Assembly (NCBI GenBank): GCA_023380515.1
Contig: JAMCRH010000018.1
Coordinates: 1 to 13,321, forward strand
From: Gammaproteobacteria bacterium
GTDB lineage: Bacteria; Pseudomonadota; Gammaproteobacteria; Enterobacterales; Alteromonadaceae
Reading direction: 5' to 3'
Length of the DNA stretch: 13,321 nucleotides
In this document: positions 7,972-13,321 of the stretch, piece by piece
How positions within the stretch are numbered: position 1 is the first letter of the stretch
Layout of the letters: every line of letters starts with the position of its first letter
The notes under the pieces: model-generated
What the model was told of the DNA's origin: nothing
The model's database searches: none
What the model saw: the letters and a program-made list of their open reading frames with translations, nothing else
Program-made: the position numbers and the translations under genes

Positions 7972-8105
7972 GAGGCTGGGCCTAGCTTCGCTGGCACGGA
8001 CACCTTCCCAGAGACGCCGTGAATACATCCATGTAGGCTTGTATGCCGCATCCATGCGGCATACACTCTGTGAAGGCGTCCGCACCACCTCGCTGCCGCA
8101 GCCTT
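7972..8105. repeat. Palindromic intergenic element 1 (nested inverted repeats)
   Basis: A nested palindrome starts 15 bp after the transporter stop. The outer arms pair around AGGCTG (7973) and CAGCCT (8099). The middle arms 7998-8013 and 8066-8081 match at 14 of 16 positions (GGACACCTTC against GAAGGCGTCC, then CAGAG against CTCTG). The core is a perfect hairpin, GTATGCCGCAT (8041-8051) with ATGCGGCATAC (8054-8064). A smaller dyad, TACATCCATGTA (8024-8035), sits in the left half. It resembles dispersed intergenic repeats carrying 'ACATCCATGTAGGCT' that I remember from marine gammaproteobacteria, but copy number cannot be seen from one window. It could also work as a transcript-end structure for the transporter mRNA. 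Confidence 0.7.
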
Positions 8106-8123
8106 AATCGTCCAGCCCCAGAT

Positions 8124-8155
8124 CAAAAAAGCCGGCACCTATAAAGGCACCGGCT
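8124..8155 (-). terminator. Rho-independent terminator of the M13 peptidase gene
   Basis: On the minus strand, arms 8155-8145 and 8140-8130 form an 11-bp stem (AGCCGGTGCCT with AGGTGCCGGCT) around a TTAT loop, followed directly by six T residues. Two stem positions are G-U wobbles in minus-strand RNA but C-A mismatches in plus-strand RNA, and the T-tract is only on the minus side. It should therefore stop leftward transcripts, about 130 nt after the peptidase stop codon. Confidence 0.85.
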
Positions 8156-8171
8156 AGTCTATCGGAGCGCA

Positions 8172-8279
8172 GTCAGAAACCTCGATAACAAGGCGGAGTC
8201 GGGGCAATTGAAGGAGCGTACATATAAGTACGTGACTGATTGCGCACCGATTCCAACGCCGTTAGCGAGGAGTTCTGAC
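8172..8279. repeat. Palindromic intergenic element 2 (long imperfect inverted repeat)
   Basis: The outer arms 8172-8195 and 8257-8279 pair over about 20 positions with small bulges (GTCAGAA, CCTCG, TAAC and GGCG are shared as inverted repeats). The centre is a hairpin CGTAC-ATATAA-GTACG (8217-8232), and the intervening bases are also partly complementary (TCGG/CCGA, CAATT/GATTG). The element is unrelated in sequence to element 1, ends 7 bp from the peptidase stop codon, and would be transcribed as a structured 3' untranslated region before the terminator at 8124-8155. It looks like a dispersed repeat of REP or miniature-element size; no target duplication or transposase is visible. Confidence 0.65.
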
Positions 8280-8286
8280 AAGCGAC

Positions 8287-10362
8287 CTACCAGAGGATGA
8301 CGCGTTGCTCTTCTGGTAAGTACATCCCATCCCCCTCCTGCACATCAAAAGCTTCGTAGAAACCTGGGATGTTGCGTGGGGCGCCTAGTGCGCGGTATTT
8401 GCCTGGAGCGTGTGGGCCGCGGGCTAGTTGTGCGCGCATGGCGTCGTCGCGGAACTTAATTTTCCAGATTTGCGCCCAGCTGATGAAGAAGCGCTGTTCG
8501 CCGGTGAAGCCGTCCATGACTGGTGAAGGCTGGCCGTCGAGCGATTTCTGGTAGGCGCGGAATGCGCTTAACAAGCCGACGTGGTCGCCGATGTTTTCAC
8601 CGAGTGATACACGGCCGTCGACGTTCATGCCTGGCAGCGGTTCAAACTGTGAGTATTGGTCAACCAGTTTGCCGGTTAGGGCTTCGAACTGTTCGCGATC
8701 TTGGTCGGTCCACCAGTTGCGGAGGTTGCCGTCGCCGTCGTAGCGTGAGCCTTGGTCGTCAAAACCGTGACCGATTTCGTGGCCGATGACGGCACCAATG
8801 CCGCCGTAGTTGACTGCGTCGTCGGCATTCATATCAAAGAATGGCGGTTGCAGGATACCGGCTGGGAAGACGATTTCGTTCGCGGTTGGGCTGTAGTAAG
8901 CGTTCACTGTTTGTGGTGACATGCCCCAACGAGTGCGATCGACTGGCTGGCCGAGATCTTCGATATTACGGTCGTAACCAAAGTTTGCAACGCGGATCGT
9001 GTTACCGATTAAGTCATTTGGCTGAATATCGAGATCTGAGTAATCACGCCAGACGTCTGGGTAGCCAATTTTCGGGGTGAACTTGGCTAACTTGTCGAGG
9101 GCCATAACTTTGGTGTCTGGGGTCATCCACTCAAGTTCTTCGATTGACTCTTCCATGGCGACTAACAGGTTGTCGATCAACTCGCCCATGCGTGCTTTGG
9201 CTTCTGGTGGGAAGTAACGAGCGACATATTCTTGGCCGAGGACTTCACCTAAAGCGCCATTGGTGGCTTGGACACCGCGTTTCCAGCGCTCTTGTTGCTC
9301 TGGTGTACCGCTTAAGGTGGTTGAGTAGAAGTCAAACTGGATATCGGCGATGCGGCTGTGTAGGCGCGATGCGAAGTTACCGAGCAAACGAACTTGCAGG
9401 TAGTCTTTCCAAGTTTGCAGGTCGACGTCGTTGTACATTTGGCCGAGCGCTTCAATGTAGCTTGGCGTGTTAACGATGATGTACTCGGCGTGGTCAACAC
9501 CTGACAAGGTGGCGACTGCGTCATAATCGATGCCGCCCATTAATGCGCGAACTTCGTCGATGGTCATTTTGTTGTAACGCGCTTCGGCGTCACGAATTTC
9601 TAAGCGCGTCCAATGATGCTCGGCAAGCTGCTTCTCGAGGTCGTAAATACGCTGAGCAGCGTCTGCGGCATTGTCATGACCGGCTTCTGTCAACATGGCT
9701 TCTAAGTACTCGATATACTTAGTACGGATGTTTTCGAAATCTTCACTGTCACGGAAATAGTAGTCACGGTCTGGTAAACCTAAACCTGACTGACTCATAT
9801 GCAATGCGTAGATTTCTGGGTTTTTGGCGTCGGTTGACACGTACATGCTGAATGGACCACCGAGGCCGTCACGGCGCATTGACGCCATGGTCGTGGTCAG
9901 TTCTTCGTGGCTGGAAATTGCCGCGATACGGTCAAGCATCGGCAGAATAGGTGTAATCCCTAATTCTTCGATGAGGTCTTCGTTCATGAAAGAAGCGAAG
10001 AAGTCACCAATTTTCTGCTCGTTGCTACCGTGCGCTGCATTTTTCTCTGCAGCTTCTTCGATAATACCGCGTAAGCGAATTTCGTTTTGCTCGGCTAGAA
10101 TGTTGAATGCACCGTAGGTTGAGCGGTCAGATGGAATTTCGGTGTTGTTATACCAGGTGCCGTTGACGAACATGAAGAGGTCGTCTTGTGGACGTACGCT
10201 CATGTCGAAATCTTCCAGCATGAGGCCAGAAGTCAGTTGCTGTGCTGGTTGGGCAGATTGCTGTTGGTTGTTATTTTGATCTGCTGATTGTTGCGCTGGT
10301 GAGCAAGCTGCAAGGCCTAAAGCCAATGCAATACTCGCGGCAACTAGTGTTACCTTTTTCAT
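8287..10362 (-). CDS. M13 family (neprilysin/PepO-type) zinc metallopeptidase lipoprotein
   Basis: 691 aa zinc endopeptidase, expected to cleave peptides of limited size in the cell envelope. The N-terminus is a lipoprotein signal with lipobox LAAC (C20) followed by a Gln/Asn-rich linker (about 22-42). The M13 N-terminal lobe follows, beginning with the typical DDLFMFVNGTWYNNTEIPSD. The catalytic lobe has NAYYSPTANEIVFPAGILQPP. The zinc motif is HEIGH at 528-532 (ligands H528 and H532, catalytic E529), and ENIGD at 589-593 supplies the third ligand E589 with D593. All catalytic residues are intact and length is normal for the family. The C-terminus ends in Trp as is usual. Expression is likely from its own promoter in the 126 bp gap after ribA, and it ends at a terminator 130 nt downstream. 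Confidence 0.95.
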   Translation of the reverse strand: MKKVTLVAASIALALGLAACSPAQQSADQNNNQQQSAQPAQQLTSGLMLEDFDMSVRPQDDLFMFVNGTWYNNTEIPSDRSTYGAFNILAEQNEIRLRGIIEEAAEKNAAHGSNEQKIGDFFASFMNEDLIEELGITPILPMLDRIAAISSHEELTTTMASMRRDGLGGPFSMYVSTDAKNPEIYALHMSQSGLGLPDRDYYFRDSEDFENIRTKYIEYLEAMLTEAGHDNAADAAQRIYDLEKQLAEHHWTRLEIRDAEARYNKMTIDEVRALMGGIDYDAVATLSGVDHAEYIIVNTPSYIEALGQMYNDVDLQTWKDYLQVRLLGNFASRLHSRIADIQFDFYSTTLSGTPEQQERWKRGVQATNGALGEVLGQEYVARYFPPEAKARMGELIDNLLVAMEESIEELEWMTPDTKVMALDKLAKFTPKIGYPDVWRDYSDLDIQPNDLIGNTIRVANFGYDRNIEDLGQPVDRTRWGMSPQTVNAYYSPTANEIVFPAGILQPPFFDMNADDAVNYGGIGAVIGHEIGHGFDDQGSRYDGDGNLRNWWTDQDREQFEALTGKLVDQYSQFEPLPGMNVDGRVSLGENIGDHVGLLSAFRAYQKSLDGQPSPVMDGFTGEQRFFISWAQIWKIKFRDDAMRAQLARGPHAPGKYRALGAPRNIPGFYEAFDVQEGDGMYLPEEQRVILW

Positions 10363-10422
10363 AGGGGTCCCGCCTGATTTTAACGTTTAGGTAGTTGTTA
10401 AAAGATTGTACAAACGGGAACT

Positions 10423-10451
10423 AGTGTAAGACTTTGTTAGCGATTTAGCAA
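10423..10451 (-). promoter_or_regulatory. Candidate sigma-70 promoter of the M13 peptidase gene
   Basis: On the minus strand TTGCTA (10451-10446) and TACACT (10428-10423) are 17 bp apart, giving a leader of roughly 55 nt before the ATG. The -35 hexamer abuts the hairpin at 10450-10480. Confidence 0.4.
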
Positions 10452-10480
10452 AGCTCGCAGCCGCCTCTGACCCGAGCTTT
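10450..10480 (-). terminator. Weak candidate terminator hairpin after ribA
   Basis: A perfect 8-bp inverted repeat AAAGCTCG / CGAGCTTT encloses a 15 nt loop just after the ribA stop. The stem is sound, but the loop is large and only three T residues follow on the minus strand, so termination here may be inefficient. Confidence 0.35.
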
Positions 10481-10488
10481 ACCGCAAA

Positions 10489-11082
10489 TTACAGCATGTG
10501 GCCGAATTTCTTGCTCTTGGTCGCTAAATAATACTCGTTATGCGGTGTGCCTTCGGTGATATGTGGCAAACGTTCAACGACGTTAACGCCACATTCGGCA
10601 AGCTTCTCGAGTTTTTTCGGGTTGTTGGTCATCAGTCTTAGCGACTTCACGCCCAGTTTTTCTAACATCCCTGCGGCGATATCGTATTCGCGAGCATCCG
10701 GCGCAAAACCCAGAATTTCATTGGCTTCGACGGTGTCGAGGCCTTTGTCTTGTTCAGCATAGGCACGAATTTTGTTGATCAGACCAATGCCCCGCCCTTC
10801 TTGGCGCAAATAGATAATCACGCCGCGTCCAGCGTCAGCAATTTTCGCCATCGCTGCCTCAAGTTGCGGACCACAGTCACAGCGTTGGCTGTACAGTGCA
10901 TCACCGGTTAGACATTCAGAATGAACGCGCGCTAACACGGGCTCTGCTGTCGTAACATCACCAAGAACCAGAGCGACATGCTCTTTCCCTTTTGGGTCTT
11001 CAAAGCCAACCAATTTGAACTCAGCAAACTTAGTTGGTAATCGCGTTTCCGCGGCAATTTTCATTTCGGCAATGTTGGTCAT
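10489..11082 (-). CDS. ribA: GTP cyclohydrolase II
   Basis: Catalyses the first committed step of riboflavin synthesis, turning GTP into 2,5-diamino-6-ribosylamino-4(3H)-pyrimidinone 5'-phosphate with release of formate and pyrophosphate; cytosolic, zinc-dependent. With the ATG at 11082 the protein is 197 aa, close to the 196 aa of E. coli RibA. Visible family features are [10 protein letters not shown], the zinc cysteines in [15 protein letters not shown] (C57, C68, C70), [18 protein letters not shown], and LMTNNPKK near the C-terminus. It is a stand-alone cyclohydrolase, not fused to RibB. A GTG four codons upstream (11094) is in frame, but the ATG is preferred for length and a GAGTGG about 8 bases upstream. 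A strong extended -10 promoter precedes it, so it is probably transcribed alone. Confidence 0.96.
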   Translation of the reverse strand: MTNIAEMKIAAETRLPTKFAEFKLVGFEDPKGKEHVALVLGDVTTAEPVLARVHSECLTGDALYSQRCDCGPQLEAAMAKIADAGRGVIIYLRQEGRGIGLINKIRAYAEQDKGLDTVEANEILGFAPDAREYDIAAGMLEKLGVKSLRLMTNNPKKLEKLAECGVNVVERLPHITEGTPHNEYYLATKSKKFGHML

Positions 11083-11119
11083 GCTGACTACCACTCTTAA
11101 TCAACCTGGGTGAGCGCGA

Positions 11120-11128
11120 ATTATACCA
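11120..11128 (-). promoter_or_regulatory. Extended -10 promoter of ribA
   Basis: On the minus strand TGGTATAAT (11128-11120) combines a consensus TATAAT with the TGn extension, so a good -35 is not required, and none is obvious. It lies 37 bp upstream of the ribA ATG. No FMN riboswitch-like leader fits in that space. Confidence 0.6.
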
Positions 11129-11225
11129 GTGTTAGGACCAAATTGCCGCATGCCTGGGCGGGGAAAAATCGATAGCTGTATTCGTGAAAAGAATTTTAAG
11201 CACTCAAATTCTAATCGCTAATAAC

Positions 11226-11252
11226 AAAAACGCACTCAAATGAGTGCGTTTT
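11226..11252 (-). terminator. Rho-independent terminator after the small lipoprotein gene
   Basis: The arms AAAACGCACTCA (11227-11238) and TGAGTGCGTTTT (11241-11252) are a perfect 12-bp inverted repeat. On the minus strand the stem is followed by TTTTT, about 35 nt after the lipoprotein stop. The plus side also ends in TTTT, so it may work in both directions, but only leftward transcription arrives here. Confidence 0.85.
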
Positions 11253-11264
11253 CGAAGTTTTCTT

Positions 11265-11298
11265 GTGCTTTTAGTTACTGCGTGCTTTTAGTTGCTGC
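11265..11298. repeat. 17-bp tandem duplication spanning the lipoprotein stop codon
   Basis: Two adjacent 17-bp copies, GTGCTTTTAGTTACTGC (11265-11281) and GTGCTTTTAGTTGCTGC (11282-11298), differ at one base. The second copy contains the stop codon (11288-11290) of the lipoprotein gene; the first lies just beyond it. Confidence 0.85.
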
Positions 11299-11794
11299 GT
11301 GGCAGAGGCGCCATACCGGAACCTAAAACCTGGTCGAAAAACTCACCGTTACGGCGGCGCTCTTCTTCAAGTTGCGCGCGCGTCACACACCGAGTTGTCC
11401 GCATGTGCGAACCGGTCTGGCGTTCGGAGCGACAAACAACCTGTTGCGAGTCATCACCCATCACTAAAGCTTGTAAGCGCTCATGCAAATTGAACAAACG
11501 CTGCTTCTCGTCCGAGTTCATTTGCTCAACATCGGTGCGGTTACCGATTAATGCGCGTAGGTTGTCCTGAATATTATTGAACTGGTTCAACTCACGCTGC
11601 GTCAGTTGACGCGGCTCGCCGTCTTGAATGGAGTTGTGCAGGTTGTCAAGAAACGCAACGTATTCTGGAATAGACACTTGCTGCGGTTGTGCCGTGACTG
11701 TGCTATTTGCCGTAGTTCCAGAACCGGAGCTTGCGCAGCCACTCATAAAAGCGACGCAAACCGCCGCTGTTGCCAATAGTTTGATTAATTTCAT
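11288..11794 (-). CDS. Small predicted lipoprotein with paired-Cys motif, function unknown
   Basis: 168 aa. The start at 11794 is chosen because MKLIKLLATAAVCVAFMSGC is a clean lipoprotein signal (lipobox MSGC, C20) and GGGGGA lies about 7 bases upstream; a longer frame from 11830 would put 12 charged residues before it. After a Ser/Thr/Gln-rich linker, residues 40-115 are predicted helical with many charged residues. The C-terminal part has CRSERQTGSHMRTTRC (121-136) followed by VTRAQLEEERRR. Cys-RE-x-TGSx-Cys patterns of this kind recur, as I recall, in small exported proteins of gammaproteobacteria, without an assigned role; the two cysteines could form a disulfide. It lies between lpd and ribA with terminators on both sides, so it is probably a single-gene unit. 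I found no convincing promoter in the 163 bp upstream. Confidence 0.85.
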   Translation of the reverse strand: MKLIKLLATAAVCVAFMSGCASSGSGTTANSTVTAQPQQVSIPEYVAFLDNLHNSIQDGEPRQLTQRELNQFNNIQDNLRALIGNRTDVEQMNSDEKQRLFNLHERLQALVMGDDSQQVVCRSERQTGSHMRTTRCVTRAQLEEERRRNGEFFDQVLGSGMAPLPRSN

Positions 11795-11957
11795 GGTTAC
11801 ATCCCCCTTGTAAGGTCGACACCTTAACAACCCATTAACAAGGCTACAACGGCTAGTGACATTTTGTTACAAATTAACCGCTGAATAGGCTAAATTTTCA
11901 GCTCAACAACCGCTGCTCTCAGGCATTTACCAAAAGAATAGGCCTGTCAAAGACAAC

Positions 11958-11995
11958 AAAAAACCCACCGCTCTGACAAAGAGTCGGTGGGTTTT
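11958..11995 (-). terminator. Rho-independent terminator of lpd
   Basis: On the minus strand an 11-bp GC-rich stem, extended by CTCT/AGAG across a single bulged base, encloses a GACAA/TTGTC loop (arms 11980-11995 and 11960-11974) and is followed by six T residues. It begins about 40 nt after the lpd stop codon and is the expected end of a pyruvate or 2-oxoacid dehydrogenase transcript. Confidence 0.88.
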
Positions 11996-12033
11996 AGTAC
12001 AACGGTTAGGTTCTTAGCGAACCAAGTTGTTGC

Positions 12034-13314
12034 TTACTTTTTCTTGGCTTTTTTGTTTGGCAGATCCGTAATTGAACCTTCCATCACTTCCGCCGCTAAA
12101 CCAACGGATTCGTGCAGCGTTGGGTGAGCATGCACGGTGAGTGCGATATCTTCCGCATCAGCGCCCATTTCAACTGCAAGGCAGATTTCACCAAGCAATT
12201 CACCGGCGTGAGCACCAACCATGGCGCCACCAAGAATACGATGAGTTTCTTTGTCGAAGATCAGCTTGGTAAAGCCGTCGGTTGCGCCTGACGCAATCGC
12301 GCGACCAGAAGCAGACCATGGGAACACTGCGGTTTCAATCGCGATACCCTGCTCTTTTGCTTCTTTCTCAGTTAAGCCAGCCCATGCAACTTCTGGGTCA
12401 GTGTAAGCAATTGAAGGAATAACTTTCGGGTCGAAGTAATGCTTCTTACCGGAAATAACTTCCGCAGCGACGTGACCTTCGTGGACTGCTTTGTGTGCCA
12501 ACATTGGCTGACCAACAATATCGCCAATCGCGAAAATGTGGTCAACGTTCGTGCGTAATTGCTTATCGACTTCGATGAAGCCACGGTCAGTGACCTTAAC
12601 ACCCGCTTTTTCGGCACCAATTTTCTTGCCATTCGGCGTACGGCCAACCGCAACGAGTACCGCGTCATATTTAACCGGTTTCTCTGGTGCGTTTTTGCCT
12701 TCGAAAGTGACTTCGATGCCGTCTTTCTTCGCTTCAACTTTCGTGACCTTGGTTTCCAGCATGATGTTGTCGAACTTCGACTTCATTGATTTGGTGAAAA
12801 CTTTGATCAAGTCTTTGTCGGCCGCTGGGATTAATTGGTCCATGAACTCGACGACATCGAGTTTTGAACCCAATGCGCTGTATACACAACCCATTTCTAA
12901 ACCGATAATACCACCGCCCAAAATCAACATTTTCTTCGGTACGAATGGTAATTCGAGGGCGTCAGTTGAGTCCCAAATACGCTCGTCGTCATGCGGAATA
13001 AACGGCAATTCAACTGGCTGAGAACCCGCAGCGATAATTGCATTTTCAAACTTGATCACGGTTTCTTCGTCGCCAGAAACTTTCAGTTCATTTGCGCCTG
13101 TGAACTCACCTTTACCGGTGACAACTTTCACTTTACGCATTTTCGACATTTGGCCTAAGCCGCCAGTCAACTGACCGATAACTTTTTCTTTGTGCGCACG
13201 GATTTTGTCCAAGTCGATTTTTGGCTCGGCAAAAGTAACGCCAGCGTCGCCTAAATGCTTGGCATCTTCAATGTGCTTCGCTAAGTGCAGCAGCGCTTTT
13301 GAAGGAATACATAA
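12034..13314 (-). CDS. lpd: Dihydrolipoamide dehydrogenase (E3), 5' partial
   Basis: FAD flavoenzyme that reoxidises lipoamide of the pyruvate and 2-oxoglutarate dehydrogenase complexes, passing electrons to NAD+. The frame holds about 425 C-terminal residues, beginning CIPSKALLHLAKHIED, which corresponds to the second redox cysteine (C49 in E. coli Lpd, 474 aa), so some 48 N-terminal residues are missing. Visible are the NAD-binding ILGGGIIGLEMG, the FAD-contacting IFAIGDIVGQPMLAHKA, and the catalytic HAHPTLHE near the C-terminus; the tail EGSITDLPNKKAKKK is like E. coli. A TTG at 13212 is only an internal codon, not a start. Immediately before the cysteine the frame meets TGA (13315-13317) instead of the expected NVG codons, most likely an end-of-sequence artefact. 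In relatives lpd follows aceEF; those genes would lie beyond the right edge. Confidence 0.93.
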   Translation of the reverse strand, partial: LCIPSKALLHLAKHIEDAKHLGDAGVTFAEPKIDLDKIRAHKEKVIGQLTGGLGQMSKMRKVKVVTGKGEFTGANELKVSGDEETVIKFENAIIAAGSQPVELPFIPHDDERIWDSTDALELPFVPKKMLILGGGIIGLEMGCVYSALGSKLDVVEFMDQLIPAADKDLIKVFTKSMKSKFDNIMLETKVTKVEAKKDGIEVTFEGKNAPEKPVKYDAVLVAVGRTPNGKKIGAEKAGVKVTDRGFIEVDKQLRTNVDHIFAIGDIVGQPMLAHKAVHEGHVAAEVISGKKHYFDPKVIPSIAYTDPEVAWAGLTEKEAKEQGIAIETAVFPWSASGRAIASGATDGFTKLIFDKETHRILGGAMVGAHAGELLGEICLAVEMGADAEDIALTVHAHPTLHESVGLAAEVMEGSITDLPNKKAKKK

Positions 13315-13321
13315 TCACGCC

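Larger units (their letters stand above)
7958..8286. other. Gene-free convergent junction made of palindromic elements and a terminator
   Basis: These 329 bp between the stops of the transporter (plus strand) and the M13 peptidase (minus strand) contain no credible coding frame. Nearly all of it can be assigned to two different palindromic elements and one Rho-independent terminator, listed separately. Confidence 0.75.

Noticed and set aside
7950..8138. 62-codon open frame on the minus strand at the convergent junction
   Set aside because: It runs through palindromic element 1, has no ribosome binding site and overlaps the transporter end; the repeat explains the sequence better.
9312..9524. 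Alternative open frames opposite or within the M13 peptidase gene
   Set aside because: Composition typical of shadow frames of a well-supported gene, with no ribosome sites or recognisable protein features.
11083..11094. GTG start of ribA four codons upstream
   Set aside because: The ATG at 11082 gives the usual family length and has better ribosome-site spacing; the extra residues MVVS have no counterpart in E. coli RibA.
11083..11225. FMN riboswitch upstream of ribA
   Set aside because: Only about 30 nt separates the likely transcription start from the ATG, too short for the aptamer, and none of its conserved segments are seen.
11206..11240. Direct repeat of CACTCAAAT near the 11226-11252 terminator
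   Set aside because: Short, and one copy is simply the terminator arm; no further copies.
11795..11830. Upstream start for the small lipoprotein gene
   Set aside because: It would add 12 residues before a textbook lipoprotein signal peptide, and it would place the GGGGGA ribosome site inside the gene.
1..13321. CRISPR array, prophage, transposase or toxin-antitoxin genes
   Set aside because: No spaced direct repeats, integrase, transposase or small paired genes were seen on either strand; the palindromes show no target-site duplication.

Overview
The window looks like chromosomal DNA of a marine gammaproteobacterium, probably Alteromonadales and possibly Idiomarinaceae. This rests on RibA and Lpd sequences close to the E. 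coli proteins as I remember them, lipoproteins with LAAC or SGC lipoboxes, and the style of the exported metallopeptidases. No database was searched. There are ten protein genes (two cut by the window edges), no rRNA or tRNA, no CRISPR array and no recognisable transposase.

Left block (1-3926, minus strand): a heavy-metal (most likely Cu/Ag) RND efflux operon, read right to left. It starts with a small exported Cys/His-rich protein, followed by a CusC-type outer-membrane lipoprotein, a CusB-type adaptor and the first 64 codons of a CusA-type pump. The cusC/cusB and cusB/cusA reading frames overlap, which points to translational coupling. No regulator gene lies inside the window.

Middle block (4188-7957, plus strand): divergent from the efflux operon across a 261 bp intergenic region with a candidate promoter for each direction. 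It holds a large exported zinc metalloprotease of the DUF5117/DUF4953 type, then 38 bp later an NRAMP-family transporter. The transporter's normally invariant DPGN metal-binding motif reads GPGT.

Convergent junction (7958-8286): 329 bp without a gene, packed with secondary structure. A palindromic element of about 134 bp lies next to the transporter stop, a minus-strand Rho-independent terminator sits in the middle, and a second, different palindromic element of about 108 bp ends 7 bp from the stop of the next gene. Both palindromes look like dispersed intergenic repeats.

Right block (8287-13321, minus strand): an M13 (neprilysin-type) metallopeptidase lipoprotein, ribA (GTP cyclohydrolase II), a small lipoprotein with a conserved-looking Cys motif, and the C-terminal ~425 residues of dihydrolipoamide dehydrogenase (lpd). 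Promoters and terminators suggest these are separate transcription units. The lpd frame hits a stop codon a few bases from the window edge, right where the redox-active cysteine motif should be; this is probably an end-of-contig artefact.

The unifying theme of the left two thirds is envelope metal handling and zinc proteolysis. I found no convincing new multi-gene system. The items most worth checking are the two palindromic elements, the GPGT transporter with its protease neighbour, and the Cys/His-rich leader protein of the efflux operon.
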